From Seminibacterium arietis (GTDB lineage: Bacteria > Pseudomonadota > Gammaproteobacteria > Enterobacterales > Pasteurellaceae), in NCBI RefSeq assembly GCF_042675725.1, contig NZ_JBHTJN010000012.1:132152-196151 (forward strand): a DNA stretch of 64,000 nucleotides, given 5' to 3'. The notes under the pieces are model-generated. The model made no database searches. It saw only the letters and a list, made by a program, of their open reading frames with translations, and was not told the origin of the DNA. A program made the position numbers and the translations under genes. This document shows positions 44,516 to 53,936 of this stretch, in pieces (position 1 is the stretch's first letter; every line of letters starts with the position of its first letter).

Positions 44516-45385
44516 TTATTTAATTTGTTGTTCTAAAATAACATCAACGGTTTTTTGTTTCATTTCGATTGCATTTTCTTCTTCTATTTGAATAATCAAT
44601 GCATAAATAAGATCTAACACAAAAAGTTGTGCGATTTTTGTACCAATAGAGTCACCTTGTAATTGACCTTGTTTGTGTCCATTAATCAGAACATAGTCAG
44701 CCACTTCAGTAATTGGTGAACGCAGATTATGAGTTAATGCAATAGTTGTTGCTTTATTTTTTTTAGCAATCTGCAAGGCGTGGGTTGTTTCTTTTGAGTA
44801 ACCAGAGTGACTTATTCCAATAACGACATCATGACTATTCATTAAAGAAGCTTGCATATACATAAAGTGGTTATTAGATATAGCATCAACTTGCAAACCA
44901 ATTCGCATTAACTTGTTTTTAGTGTCTTCTGCGGTTATTCCTGATGAGCCTACACCAAATAAGAAAATTCTTTTTGCTTTTCTTATTACTGAAACTACTT
45001 TTTTTAATTGATTAAAATCAAGCAAATTAATGGTTTCATTAATGACTTTATTAATAGAGTTTTGTAGTTTTTCAGCAATATGTTTTGCATCATCAGATTT
45101 TGTTATGTTGCTTTCTAATAGTAGATTGGATTGCTTCTTCTTAGTGGCTAATTCAATAGAAAGTTGTAATTTAAAATCGGTGAATCCTTTAAATCCTAAT
45201 GTGCGACAAAAACGAATAAAAGTTGCCTCACCAACATCAAATTGTTGTGCAATTTCAGAGAGAGAACAACGGCTGAGTAGATCTGGAGAAGATAAAATCA
45301 TTGACGCAATTTTTTTCTCTGTTTTAGTTAAACTATTGTATAACGCACCTATTGTATCAAGAATATTTCCGCTAACGGCTAGCAT
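44516..45385 (-). CDS. siaR: RpiR-family regulator of sialic acid use (SiaR-like)
   Basis: A 289-residue protein: N-terminal HTH_6 (MILSSPDLLSRCSLSEIAQQFDVGEATFIRFCRTLGFKGF region, about 30-65) and a C-terminal SIS sugar-phosphate domain (IFLFGVGSSGITAEDT, VVIGISHSGYSKET). In H. influenzae SiaR represses the nan genes and responds to glucosamine-6-P. Its place between yhcH and nanA supports that role. Confidence 0.85.
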   Translation of the reverse strand: MLAVSGNILDTIGALYNSLTKTEKKIASMILSSPDLLSRCSLSEIAQQFDVGEATFIRFCRTLGFKGFTDFKLQLSIELATKKKQSNLLLESNITKSDDAKHIAEKLQNSINKVINETINLLDFNQLKKVVSVIRKAKRIFLFGVGSSGITAEDTKNKLMRIGLQVDAISNNHFMYMQASLMNSHDVVIGISHSGYSKETTHALQIAKKNKATTIALTHNLRSPITEVADYVLINGHKQGQLQGDSIGTKIAQLFVLDLIYALIIQIEEENAIEMKQKTVDVILEQQIK

Positions 45386-45398
45386 AATCCCTCCGAGT

Positions 45399-45872
45399 TT
45401 ATTGATTGATTAGTTGGTAGGGGATTTTTACAACTAATTTTTTTATATGTGTTGGTTTGCCCTCAATTTTGCAACAAGGTTTATGCACTTCATAAGGAAA
45501 GAAAACCGCAAACATTTTAGGTTGTAACACGACCGCACTTTTGCATGGAATATCAGGAGTAAGTTGATAATCATCAGTATCTACATAATCAGAATATTGA
45601 TTTAAATCAGGATAGCTTAAACCGTATTCAATACAATCTACACCAGAGATAATTACTTGAACATCAATGTGGTTACGATGAATTTCTGCTTGTTTGCTTT
45701 CTGCGGAAGTTGCTTCTGTTTCCATAACATTCATGTAAATTTCATCAGTAATATTATGTCGTCCAGTTTCTAATTTAGTAAGATCCAATGAATTTAAATA
45801 ATCGCAAACATCAGCGATTACGTTAGGCAATGCCACGTTAAAATCAGATCTAGTTAAATCACCCAAAATCAT
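45399..45872 (-). CDS. YhcH/YjgK/YiaL family sugar protein (NanQ-like)
   Basis: A 157-residue cupin-like protein. The family residues in NHIDVQVIISGVDCIEYG, MFAVFFPYEVHKPC and IKKLVVKI are present (His and Glu metal ligands). E. coli YhcH/NanQ is proposed to act as a sialic acid anomerase; the role here rests on the operon. ATG 45872 has AGGAG five bases before it; a GTG two codons earlier overlaps the nanK stop. Confidence 0.85.
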   Translation of the reverse strand: MILGDLTRSDFNVALPNVIADVCDYLNSLDLTKLETGRHNITDEIYMNVMETEATSAESKQAEIHRNHIDVQVIISGVDCIEYGLSYPDLNQYSDYVDTDDYQLTPDIPCKSAVVLQPKMFAVFFPYEVHKPCCKIEGKPTHIKKLVVKIPYQLINQ

Positions 45873-45874
45873 GA

Positions 45875-46765
45875 TCACTCCTTATTAAATTGGTTTAAAG
45901 ATTGTTCTAGCCAGTAGGCTGCTCCAATTAATCCAGCATCAGCACCGTATTTTGCTGTTTCTAATGAACAATGGTAAATAGGAGGCATGCTGTCTAAATA
46001 CTGTTTGACTAAACTCAAATACCCTTCTGCTAATCCTACGCTACCACCAATAACAGTTTTTTGGATATTTAATCCAATAACCATGTCTGCAATTAAATTA
46101 GCAATAGCAGAAGCCGATCTTTGCACAAGTGCGGTCGCTTTTTCATGGTTTTTGTGAAATAAGTCGAAAACTTGTTTAGGGGTAAGAGGAGGATTCCATT
46201 GAGAAGAAACTAACTCAATTGCTCTGCCAGCAGCTATAGCTTCAACACAACCTATACGCCCACAACCACAGACTGGACCTCGTGGATCTGCTAAAGAATG
46301 ACCAATATGTCCTGAAATACCATTTGGACCAGTAGTAAGTTTGCCATCTAAAATAATACCGCCACCAACACCAGTAGAAACTGTAATAAATAGAAAATTT
46401 TGTATTACACTTTGATCTTGTTCTTTGTACTCAGCACAAACAGCAGCCTGTACATCATTAAGTAAACCAATAGGTTTATCGGTGTATCTAGCAATGCTCT
46501 CTTTGAGTGGAAAATTAGCTAATCCTCCTAAATTTTTAGGATTAAGTGCAGTTAAGATACCTTTATCAATAATGCCTGTAGATGCTACTGCAACGGCATC
46601 AAATTGTCCTTTATAAGAATGAAGAATAGCGTCTAATACAAGATGCATTTCTGTAGCTACATTTTGTTGTGGTGTAGCAATCTGTTGGCGTTGATGAACT
46701 ATTCCTTGTTCAATAATTGCAGCAGCGATTTTGGTACCGCCAATATCTAATGCTAAACAACGCAT
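45875..46765 (-). CDS. nanK: N-acetylmannosamine kinase
   Basis: A 296-residue ROK kinase: LALDIGGTKIAAAII (ATP site), STGVGGGIILDG, and the zinc motif GHIGH...CGCGRIGCVEA. Phosphorylates N-acetylmannosamine. It starts two bases after nanE ends. Confidence 0.95.
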   Translation of the reverse strand: MRCLALDIGGTKIAAAIIEQGIVHQRQQIATPQQNVATEMHLVLDAILHSYKGQFDAVAVASTGIIDKGILTALNPKNLGGLANFPLKESIARYTDKPIGLLNDVQAAVCAEYKEQDQSVIQNFLFITVSTGVGGGIILDGKLTTGPNGISGHIGHSLADPRGPVCGCGRIGCVEAIAAGRAIELVSSQWNPPLTPKQVFDLFHKNHEKATALVQRSASAIANLIADMVIGLNIQKTVIGGSVGLAEGYLSLVKQYLDSMPPIYHCSLETAKYGADAGLIGAAYWLEQSLNQFNKE

Positions 46766-46767
46766 GA

Positions 46768-47457
46768 TTATTCCTTAGCTGATTTCACAGCATTACTAAA
46801 CCAACTGACAATGTGTTCTAATCGAGTAAGAGCAGAACCAACAGTTACACAATCAGCTCCTATTGCTATTGCTTCCTTTGCTAGTTCAGGGGTATTGTAA
46901 CGACCTTCTGCCATTACATAACAACCTGCGGCTTTCAAGTCCTTAACTAATTGATAATCTGGTTCTTGCGGAACTTTATCACTTGTGTATCCTGACATTG
47001 TACTACCAATAATATCGAATCCTAGTCGCTGACAATAAAGTCCTTCTTCTAAATTTGAACAGTCTGCCATAGCTAAGCATCCATTTTCTTTAATTTTTTT
47101 CACCGCACTTTTAATATCTACAGGACGAGGACGGTTAGTTCCATCAACAGCAATAATATCAGCACCAGCAGCAGCTAAGTCATCAATGTCCTGTAAAAAT
47201 GGTGTAATCCTTACGGGACTATCTGATAAATCACGTTTTACAATACCAATAATGGGTACATGGACTTTATCACGAGTAGCTTTCAGATTTTCAATTCCTT
47301 CGATACGTATGCCACTAGCACCTCCAATAACAGATGCTTGGGCCATTGCGGAGACGATTTCTGGTTTATCTAAAGGACCATCATCAACAGGTTGGCAGGA
47401 GGCAATCAATCCATATCTAATTTGGTCTAAAATTGCTTTATGTGATAATTTTGACAT
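46768..47457 (-). CDS. nanE: N-acetylmannosamine-6-phosphate 2-epimerase
   Basis: A 229-residue TIM barrel from ATG 47457 (GGAG upstream). IGIVKRDL, DCSNLEEGLYCQRLGFDIIGSTMSGYT and AEGRYNTPELA match NanE. First gene of the nan operon. A longer reading to 47517 covers the likely leader and was not used. Confidence 0.95.
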   Translation of the reverse strand: MSKLSHKAILDQIRYGLIASCQPVDDGPLDKPEIVSAMAQASVIGGASGIRIEGIENLKATRDKVHVPIIGIVKRDLSDSPVRITPFLQDIDDLAAAGADIIAVDGTNRPRPVDIKSAVKKIKENGCLAMADCSNLEEGLYCQRLGFDIIGSTMSGYTSDKVPQEPDYQLVKDLKAAGCYVMAEGRYNTPELAKEAIAIGADCVTVGSALTRLEHIVSWFSNAVKSAKE

Positions 47458-47551
47458 ATAAACTCCAATAAAAATAAAATAAAAGAAGTTAATCTTCTTT
47501 TTTGATAGGATAATCATATAGGAATAAAAAACAAGTAAAATAATTGAAAAT

Positions 47552-47567
47552 TGAGATCTTGATCATA
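47552..47567. promoter_or_regulatory. Candidate CRP site upstream of nanE
   Basis: TGAGA-N6-TCATA has one mismatch in each half of TGTGA-N6-TCACA. It stands in the 275-base divergent region between nanE and ftsB, about 95 bases before nanE. CRP control of nan genes is known in H. influenzae. Confidence 0.45.
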
Positions 47568-47732
47568 AAAACGGAGTGATATTTCAAAGTATACTAAGAG
47601 GTAATAATTTTATTTTGATATTTTTGTTATTTGGATTCAAATACAGAGAAATGTAAAAAATAGCGGTATTTTTTCTCATTTTACCTATTTTAAGGTACAC
47701 TATAGTATGTTTTTTAGAATAGTGACAGTATT

Positions 47733-48011
47733 ATGCGTTTATTAATTTTCATGCTTGCGGCAATTTTATTAATGTTCCAATATGATTTCTGGTTTGGAAA
47801 GAATGGTTATATAGATTGTCTGGAGACAAATAGAGAAATAGCAATTCGCAAACAGGAAAATGATAAATTAATAAATAGAAATCAAGAAGTTAATGCTGAA
47901 ATTAAAGACTTAAAAGAAGGTGTAGCAGCAATAGAGGAACGAGCAAGACTAGAGCATGAAATGATTAAAGATGATGAAACATTTTATCGGATTGGAAAAG
48001 AGTATAAATAG
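47733..48011 (+). CDS. ftsB: Cell division protein FtsB
   Basis: A 92-residue protein: short cytoplasmic start, one membrane helix (LIFMLAAILLMFQYDFWFG), then a coiled coil ending in ARLEHEMIKDDETFYRI. It bridges FtsL and FtsQ in the divisome. It is followed by ispD, as in many gamma-proteobacteria. Confidence 0.93.
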   Translation: MRLLIFMLAAILLMFQYDFWFGKNGYIDCLETNREIAIRKQENDKLINRNQEVNAEIKDLKEGVAAIEERARLEHEMIKDDETFYRIGKEYK

Positions 48012-48024
48012 AGTATAAAAAAAT

Positions 48025-48726
48025 ATGCAAAAAAGAGTGGATAAAATTATTGCGATAGTACCTGCAGCAGGTGTTGGTAGCAGAATGCAAGCAGATAGAC
48101 CTAAGCAATATCTTGAAATTCAAGGAAAAACAGTATTAGAACATTCATTGAATGTATTGTTGGATTATCCACCAATTGCTAAAGTTATTGTCGCTGTTAG
48201 TAAAGATGATCCTTACGTAGAAAGTCTTTCATTCCTACATAGAGAAGAAATTGAACTAGTTCATGGTGGGGATAGTCGAGCAGAATCAGTATTTAATGGG
48301 TTGAAACAAATTCAAGATGCTGAGAATACTTGGGTATTAGTCCATGATGCAGCTCGTCCTTGTTTAACTCATCAGGATTTAGATCAGCTAATACGAGTCG
48401 TTGATGAACACGGTGCAATTTTAGCTGTGCCAGTAGTTGAAACCGTAAAAAAAATGACTATTGATAGACGTATTTTGGCTACAGAAGATCGATCTTATTT
48501 TTGGTTAGCACAAACACCTCAATTTTTTCGTGCAGATTTGCTGAAAAAAGGATTGGCATTCGCATTAGAACGAAACTTACAAGTAACAGACGATGCATCT
48601 GCAATGGAATTAATAGGGTTTCAACCGCACTTAGTGACAGGACGGCGTGACAATATTAAAATTACTCATCCAGAAGATTTAGCTTTAGCAGAATTTTACT
48701 TAGCTAAAAAACTAACTAAGATTTAA
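48025..48726 (+). CDS. ispD: 2-C-methyl-D-erythritol 4-phosphate cytidylyltransferase
   Basis: A 233-residue protein: IVPAAGVGSRMQADRPKQYLEI (nucleotide site), GGDSRAESVFNGL, VHDAARPCL, and DDASAMELIG. Step of the MEP isoprenoid pathway. Following ispF is not adjacent here; a Kef-type antiporter comes next. Confidence 0.96.
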   Translation: MQKRVDKIIAIVPAAGVGSRMQADRPKQYLEIQGKTVLEHSLNVLLDYPPIAKVIVAVSKDDPYVESLSFLHREEIELVHGGDSRAESVFNGLKQIQDAENTWVLVHDAARPCLTHQDLDQLIRVVDEHGAILAVPVVETVKKMTIDRRILATEDRSYFWLAQTPQFFRADLLKKGLAFALERNLQVTDDASAMELIGFQPHLVTGRRDNIKITHPEDLALAEFYLAKKLTKI

Positions 48727-48737
48727 AGGGGGAATTT

Positions 48738-50555
48738 ATGGCGGCTACAGAAGGAGCAAACTATCTTATTAGCGTTGTGACGTTATTAACAGCAGCAGTA
48801 GTAGCAGTACCACTGTTTAAGCGACTCGGTTTAGGGGCTGTATTGGGATATTTAGCAGCAGGACTTGTGATAGGACCTTTTGGTTTAGGGTTGTTTACTG
48901 ATCCAAATAGCATTATTCATATTGCTGAACTAGGTGTAGTAATGTTTCTTTTTATTATAGGGTTAGAAATGAAGCCATCTCATATCTGGGGGCTTCGTAA
49001 TCATATTTTTTGTTTAGGTACGTTACAGATAGGATTATGTACAGCGGTTTTAACTGCGGTTGGAATTTTAGTTGGTTTAGAATGGCAAATCGCTTTCGTT
49101 TGTGCAGCTGGCTTTGTATTGACTTCTACAGCAATTGTAATGCAAGAATTAAGTGAACGAGGAGATATGGCTAGTCCACGTGGGCAACGAATTGTTTCAA
49201 TTCTATTATTTGAAGATTTGTTAATTGTGCCATTATTAGCGTTCATTGCTTTCATTGCTCCCACAGACCCTGAACATATTACTCTTGCTGCGACACCATT
49301 ATGGCAAAGAATCGCAATGAAAGGTGCCGTACTTGTTGTGTTGATTGCGGCAGGATTATGGTTATTGAATCCATTGTTTAGAATGCTTGCAAAAACTAAA
49401 ATTAGAGAAATGATGACAGCTGCTGCATTGTTAGTGGTCTTAGGATCTGCATTGCTAATGGAAATGGGTGGACTTTCAATGGCAATGGGAGCATTTTTGG
49501 CTGGTGTATTATTATCGGAGTCAAGTTTTCGACACCAGCTGGAAGCTGATGTAGAGCCATTTCGAGGTTTATTACTAGGGCTATTTTTTCTTGGTGTAGG
49601 AATGTCCTTAGATTTGGCTGTAGTAGCACAGAATTGGTGGGTGATCTTGCTTGGTGTTATTGTATTTATGCTATTAAAAGCACTGTGTATTTATGTAGTT
49701 GCTTTAATAACACGAACGCCAAATGGAGATGCAATTGATCGTGCAATTATTATGGCTCAAGGTGGAGAGTTTGCTTTTGTGTTATTTTCTACAGCAGCAA
49801 GTTTACGAGTAATCGATCAAGAGATACAAGCTAACATTACTGCTATTGTCGTTTTATCTATGGTATTAACTCCTGTATTTGTTATTTTGCAGAAGAAATA
49901 TATTATTCCTCGCTTTAAAAATACGACTTATCAGCCAGCAGATCATATTGATGATCAGCATCCTATTGTATTAGTTGGTTTGGGGCGATCAGGTCAAGTA
50001 ATTAACCGTTTATTAGTGATGACGGGACATCATCCTACCGTAATAGATAAAGACGCAGCATTAATAGCGGGGATGAAAAAAATAGGTATTAAAAGCTATT
50101 ATGGTGATGCAAGTCGTCCTGAATTGTTGCATGCGGCGGGTGTGGATAATGCAGAATTATTAATTGTTGCAATTAATGATCCTCATCAAGCCATCCATAT
50201 TGTTGAAATTGCTAGAAAAATCAATCCAAAAATTAAAATCATTGCTAGAGCTTACGATCAGATGCACGTATATGATTTATATCATGCTGGAGCAGATATT
50301 CAAGTTCGTGAAACATTTGATTCTTCAGTTAGAATTGCACGAAAAGCGTTAAGACAGCTAGGAATGGATGCTGAAATTGCTGATGAAATTTCGAAAACGT
50401 ATTTTTATAAAGATCGTCACAGTTTAAAATTAATGGCAGAAGTATACGATCCAAAAATCGATCGTTTTGAAAATAAAGAATTGATTAGAATGGCATTAGA
50501 TATTAATCAGGAGATTATGGCAGAAATCCAGCAAATCATGAGTAAGCAAAAGTAA
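48738..50555 (+). CDS. Kef-type K+/H+ antiporter (CPA2 family) with RCK domain
   Basis: A 605-residue protein. About 12 membrane helices occupy residues 5-385 (LGYLAAGLVIGPFGLG, VMFLFIIGLEMKPS), then an RCK/TrkA-N nucleotide domain (PIVLVGLGRSGQVINRLL, YGDASRPELLHAAGV). KefB/KefC proteins are gated by glutathione; I cannot tell B from C. AAGGGGG before the ATG. Confidence 0.88.
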   Translation: MAATEGANYLISVVTLLTAAVVAVPLFKRLGLGAVLGYLAAGLVIGPFGLGLFTDPNSIIHIAELGVVMFLFIIGLEMKPSHIWGLRNHIFCLGTLQIGLCTAVLTAVGILVGLEWQIAFVCAAGFVLTSTAIVMQELSERGDMASPRGQRIVSILLFEDLLIVPLLAFIAFIAPTDPEHITLAATPLWQRIAMKGAVLVVLIAAGLWLLNPLFRMLAKTKIREMMTAAALLVVLGSALLMEMGGLSMAMGAFLAGVLLSESSFRHQLEADVEPFRGLLLGLFFLGVGMSLDLAVVAQNWWVILLGVIVFMLLKALCIYVVALITRTPNGDAIDRAIIMAQGGEFAFVLFSTAASLRVIDQEIQANITAIVVLSMVLTPVFVILQKKYIIPRFKNTTYQPADHIDDQHPIVLVGLGRSGQVINRLLVMTGHHPTVIDKDAALIAGMKKIGIKSYYGDASRPELLHAAGVDNAELLIVAINDPHQAIHIVEIARKINPKIKIIARAYDQMHVYDLYHAGADIQVRETFDSSVRIARKALRQLGMDAEIADEISKTYFYKDRHSLKLMAEVYDPKIDRFENKELIRMALDINQEIMAEIQQIMSKQK

Positions 50556-50580
50556 TTTAAACAGTTAGTTAAGTTGAAAT

Positions 50581-50630
50581 AAAAGTGCGGTTTCACAGTT
50601 GAAACATTTAAAAATCGACCGCACTTTTTT
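50581..50630. terminator. Terminator made of paired uptake signals
   Basis: AAAAGTGCGGT (50581-50591) and ACCGCACTTTT (from 50618) pair, followed by T's, after the antiporter gene. Confidence 0.75.
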
Positions 50631-50666
50631 ATTGTTAAAATAAATTGGAGTGTAAGTTAATTTTTT

Positions 50667-52220
50667 ATGTTAGATATTTTTTTTGATTCGTCAGCAGTAT
50701 TAGGACTGGTTACGCTAATTGTACTTGAAATTATTTTAGGTATAGATAATCTTGTTTTCATTGCAATTCTTGCTAATAAACTTCCTCAGCATCAACGTAA
50801 TAAAGCTAGAACTATTGGATTAAGCCTAGCATTATTAATGCGATTAGTGCTACTTTCTTTAATGTCATGGTTAATTACACTAACAAATCCTATTTTTGTA
50901 TATAATAATTTTTCCTTGTCTTTGCGAGATATTATTTTATTAATTGGTGGTTTATTTTTAGTTTTTAAAGCAACAATGGAATTACATGAAAGGTTAGAAA
51001 ATAAACCAGAAAGTCACAGCAGTAAAGTGCATGCAGGTTTTACTGCTGTTGTTGTACAAATTGTTATACTTGATGCTGTATTTTCTTTTGACGCTGTTGT
51101 TACGGCAGTAGGCATGGTGCAACACCTTTCTATAATGATGACAGCGGTAATTGTTGCAATGGCATTGATGCTATTTGCATCTAAAACGCTAACAGAGTTT
51201 GTTAGTAGACACCCCACAGTTGTTATTTTATGTTTAAGTTTCCTTTTAATGATCGGCTTTAGTTTAATTGCTGAAGGTGTTGGATTTCACATTCCAAAAG
51301 GCTATTTATATGCAGCTATTGGATTTTCTATTGTTATTGAATTTTTTAACCAGTTTGCGAGTAGAAATAAAGCGAAATATGAGAGTCAGTTACCATTACG
51401 AGAAAGAACAGCAGATGCTATTCTAAGATTAATGGGTGGTAAATCAGCTGATGCAGCAGATCAAATTGAGAGTACACAACACAGTGAAGTATTGCAACCT
51501 TTTGCTCAAGAAGAACGTTATATGATAAGTGGGGTACTTGCTCTTGGAGACCGCAATATTCAAACAATTATGACACCAAGAAATGAAATTTCATGGGTCA
51601 ATATTGAGCTAAGTGCGGTAGAAATCAGACGACAATTATTAGATAGTCCACATAATTTATTTCCTGTTTGTAAAGGTAGTATTGATAGAGTTTTAGGGGT
51701 TGTTAGAGCAAAAGATATGCTGGCAATATTGGACAATGATCCAGCTTCATTAGTTAGTGAATTAAAACCGTTACTAGCAAAACATCAACCTATTTTTGTA
51801 AGTGAAATTATAGACAATTTAAAATTATTGAATATGCTGAAAAAAGCAAAAGGTAATTTAGCAATAGTTAAAGATGAATATGGTCAAGTAACTGGTTTAG
51901 TCAGTCCACTTGATTTATTAGAAGCTATTGCTGGTGAGTTTCCTGATGAAGATGAAAATCCTGATATTTCTAATATGGGTACCCACTGGATTGTTAAAGG
52001 AACGGCAAGTTTAGAACAATTGAAATTAGAATTAGATGAACCTGAATTATTTGAAGAAGCAGAGCAATTTACTGTTAGTGGATTGCTATTATATCGATTT
52101 GATAATGTGCCTAATGTCAATGATAAAATTGCATTAGAGGGTTATCTATTTACTGTATTAGAAGTACAAAATTCTAGAATACTATTAGTTAAAATCGAAA
52201 AAGAATTAGCAATAGCGTAA
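50667..52220 (+). CDS. TerC-family membrane protein with CBS and CorC/HlyC domains
   Basis: A 517-residue protein. Residues about 10-235 hold seven helices of the TerC fold (VLEIILGIDNLVFIAILA, ILDAVFSFDAVVTAVGM with the paired Asp residues). A CBS pair follows (IQTIMTPRNEISWVN, FPVCKGSIDRVLGVVRAKDML), then a C-terminal CorC_HlyC domain. E. coli YegH/YoaE have this layout. Metal (manganese) export is the usual suggestion for TerC proteins. An uptake signal lies within. Confidence 0.85.
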   Translation: MLDIFFDSSAVLGLVTLIVLEIILGIDNLVFIAILANKLPQHQRNKARTIGLSLALLMRLVLLSLMSWLITLTNPIFVYNNFSLSLRDIILLIGGLFLVFKATMELHERLENKPESHSSKVHAGFTAVVVQIVILDAVFSFDAVVTAVGMVQHLSIMMTAVIVAMALMLFASKTLTEFVSRHPTVVILCLSFLLMIGFSLIAEGVGFHIPKGYLYAAIGFSIVIEFFNQFASRNKAKYESQLPLRERTADAILRLMGGKSADAADQIESTQHSEVLQPFAQEERYMISGVLALGDRNIQTIMTPRNEISWVNIELSAVEIRRQLLDSPHNLFPVCKGSIDRVLGVVRAKDMLAILDNDPASLVSELKPLLAKHQPIFVSEIIDNLKLLNMLKKAKGNLAIVKDEYGQVTGLVSPLDLLEAIAGEFPDEDENPDISNMGTHWIVKGTASLEQLKLELDEPELFEEAEQFTVSGLLLYRFDNVPNVNDKIALEGYLFTVLEVQNSRILLVKIEKELAIA

Positions 52221-52304
52221 ATAGAAAATAGATTAATGAATAATAGTATATTGAACTTATTTAGTATTTTTATTTCATAGTTCTAATTATAATCGATAAT
52301 AAAT

Positions 52305-52330
52305 AGGGATAACTTAAACGTTATCCCTTA
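52305..52330. terminator. Possible terminator between the TerC-like gene and gapA
   Basis: AGGGATAAC and GTTATCCCT form a nine-bp stem; the T-run is poor, so efficiency is uncertain. Confidence 0.5.
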
Positions 52331-52375
52331 AATATATCAGAAGTTGATCAGCAACAACTTTCGTTAAGTTTAATC

Positions 52376-53380
52376 TTAACCTTTGTAGTTATAGATATGA
52401 GCAACTAGATCTAGTACTTTATTTGAATAGCCCGTTTCGTTATCGTACCAAGATACTAATTTTACAAAACGATCAGTTAATGCAATACCAGCTGCTGCGT
52501 CAAAAATTGAGGTCAATGAACAACCGTTAAAGTCTGTAGAAACAACGGCGTCTTCAGTGTAACCCAATACACCTTTCATTTCGTTTTCAGAAGCACGTTT
52601 AATTTCAGCACAAATTTCTTCATAAGTAGCTGGTTTCTCTAAATTCACAGTTAAATCAACAACAGATACGTTTGGTGTTGGAACACGAAATGCCATACCA
52701 GTTAATTTACCATTTAGTGCTGGGATAACTTTTCCAACCGCTTTAGCTGCTCCTGTTGAAGATGGGATAATATTTTGTGCAGCTCCACGACCACCACGCC
52801 AGTCTTTTACAGATGGACCATCAACAGTTTTTTGAGTTGCTGTTGTTGCGTGGACAGTTGTCATTAAGCCGTCTTTGATTCCAAATTTATCATTGATGAC
52901 TTTTGCTAGTGGAGCTAAGCAGTTTGTAGTACAAGATGCATTAGATACAATATCTTGACCCGCATAAGTATCGAAGTTAACGCCATTTACAAACATTGGA
53001 GTAGCATCTTTAGATGGACCTGTTAACACTACTTTTTTTGCTCCCGCAGTAATGTGTTTACGGGCAGTTTCATCAGTTAAGAAAATACCTGTTGCTTCAA
53101 CAGCAATATCAACACCGATTTCGTTCCATTTTAAGTTGGCAGGATCGCGTTCAGAAGTAACACGGATCGTTTTACCATTAACTACTAAGTTTCCGTCTTT
53201 AACTTCAACTGAGCCATCGAAACGACCATGAGTTGAATCATATTTTAGCATGTAAGCCATGTATTCAACATCAATTAAGTCGTTAATACCAACAACTTCA
53301 ATATCATCACGATTTTGTGCTGCACGAAATACAATGCGACCAATACGACCGAAACCATTGATACCAATTTTAATTGCCAT
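52376..53380 (-). CDS. gapA: Glyceraldehyde-3-phosphate dehydrogenase
   Basis: A 334-residue protein: KIGINGFGRIGRIVFR (NAD site), catalytic SNASCTTNCLAPLAK, and WYDNETGYSNKV. Glycolysis. Codon use is of the highly expressed type. AGGTG before the ATG. Confidence 0.98.
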   Translation of the reverse strand: MAIKIGINGFGRIGRIVFRAAQNRDDIEVVGINDLIDVEYMAYMLKYDSTHGRFDGSVEVKDGNLVVNGKTIRVTSERDPANLKWNEIGVDIAVEATGIFLTDETARKHITAGAKKVVLTGPSKDATPMFVNGVNFDTYAGQDIVSNASCTTNCLAPLAKVINDKFGIKDGLMTTVHATTATQKTVDGPSVKDWRGGRGAAQNIIPSSTGAAKAVGKVIPALNGKLTGMAFRVPTPNVSVVDLTVNLEKPATYEEICAEIKRASENEMKGVLGYTEDAVVSTDFNGCSLTSIFDAAAGIALTDRFVKLVSWYDNETGYSNKVLDLVAHIYNYKG

Positions 53381-53753
53381 AAGATTTTCACCTATAATTT
53401 TAAGTTAAACAAAACCTGATGCTTCACAGAAACGCTTACTGTTTCTAGTTTCCACATTGGCTGAGATTATAGCACGATTTCTTTTTTTGATAAAAGTGCC
53501 AGTTAAACAAATCTAGTGTATATAGATTTTTTATGATCTGTATCAAGTATCTATATCTATCAACCTTTCATGAATTATTTGTAACTCATTGATTATTATA
53601 AATAATCATTATAAAATGAATGTCTACATGATTAGCAGTATTTAGTATATAATTATTGAAATTTGCTATATTTAGTGTAGCATGTGTAAATATCTGTTTT
53701 ATATTTTATTCTCAAATAAAATCTTTCTTTTAGTAGAAACTAGGAAAAATATA
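53381..53753. other. AT-rich gap between gapA and the lic1 leader
   Basis: About 370 bases with no credible gene. It must hold the divergent gapA and lic1 promoters. I see no uptake signal and no clear -35/-10 pair for lic1; TATAAT at 53750-53755 overlaps the leader start codon and lacks a good -35. Confidence 0.6.
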
Positions 53754-53915
53754 ATGACAAACAAACAAACAAACAAACAAACAAACAAACAAACAAACAA
53801 ACAAACAAACAAACGCTATTTCTTTTTCTTAAATTATTATATATATTCAATATACATAGTTCTAATCAACCTAGTACTGTCCCAAATTACATTTTCTCAA
53901 ATAATAATCAACTAA
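53754..53915 (+). CDS. Phase-variable leader reading frame of the lic1 locus
   Basis: A 53-codon frame from ATG 53754, with AGGA eight bases before it. The start is a run of Thr-Asn-Lys-Gln made by tetranucleotide repeats, then hydrophobic residues, ending at TAA 53913-53915, 21 bases before the licA ATG and in the same frame. In H. influenzae the repeat-bearing ATG is fused to licA; here the stop prevents fusion. In the second repeat phase the frame would end at 53923, in the third at 53832. I infer that it controls licA by coupled translation. Confidence 0.6.
   Translation: MTNKQTNKQTNKQTNKQTNKRYFFFLNYYIYSIYIVLINLVLSQITFSQIIIN
53757..53814. repeat. Tetranucleotide repeat tract (ACAA)14 plus two bases
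   Basis: Fifty-eight bases of perfect ACAA repeats begin directly after an ATG. Long perfect tetranucleotide arrays change length at high rate in Haemophilus and cause phase variation. The unit differs from the CAAT of H. influenzae licA. Confidence 0.97.
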
Positions 53916-53936
53916 TTTTATAAAAAAGAGCTTTTT

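Noticed and set aside
50667..52220. TerC-like protein as part of the VWA-kinase-phosphatase system
   Set aside because: TerC and TerY-P genes are linked in some genomes, but this gene lies 40 kb away in a housekeeping setting with the common YegH-like layout.
53682..53753. A longer start (ATG 53682) for the lic1 leader frame
   Set aside because: No ribosome binding site precedes it, while ATG 53754 has AGGA at good spacing.
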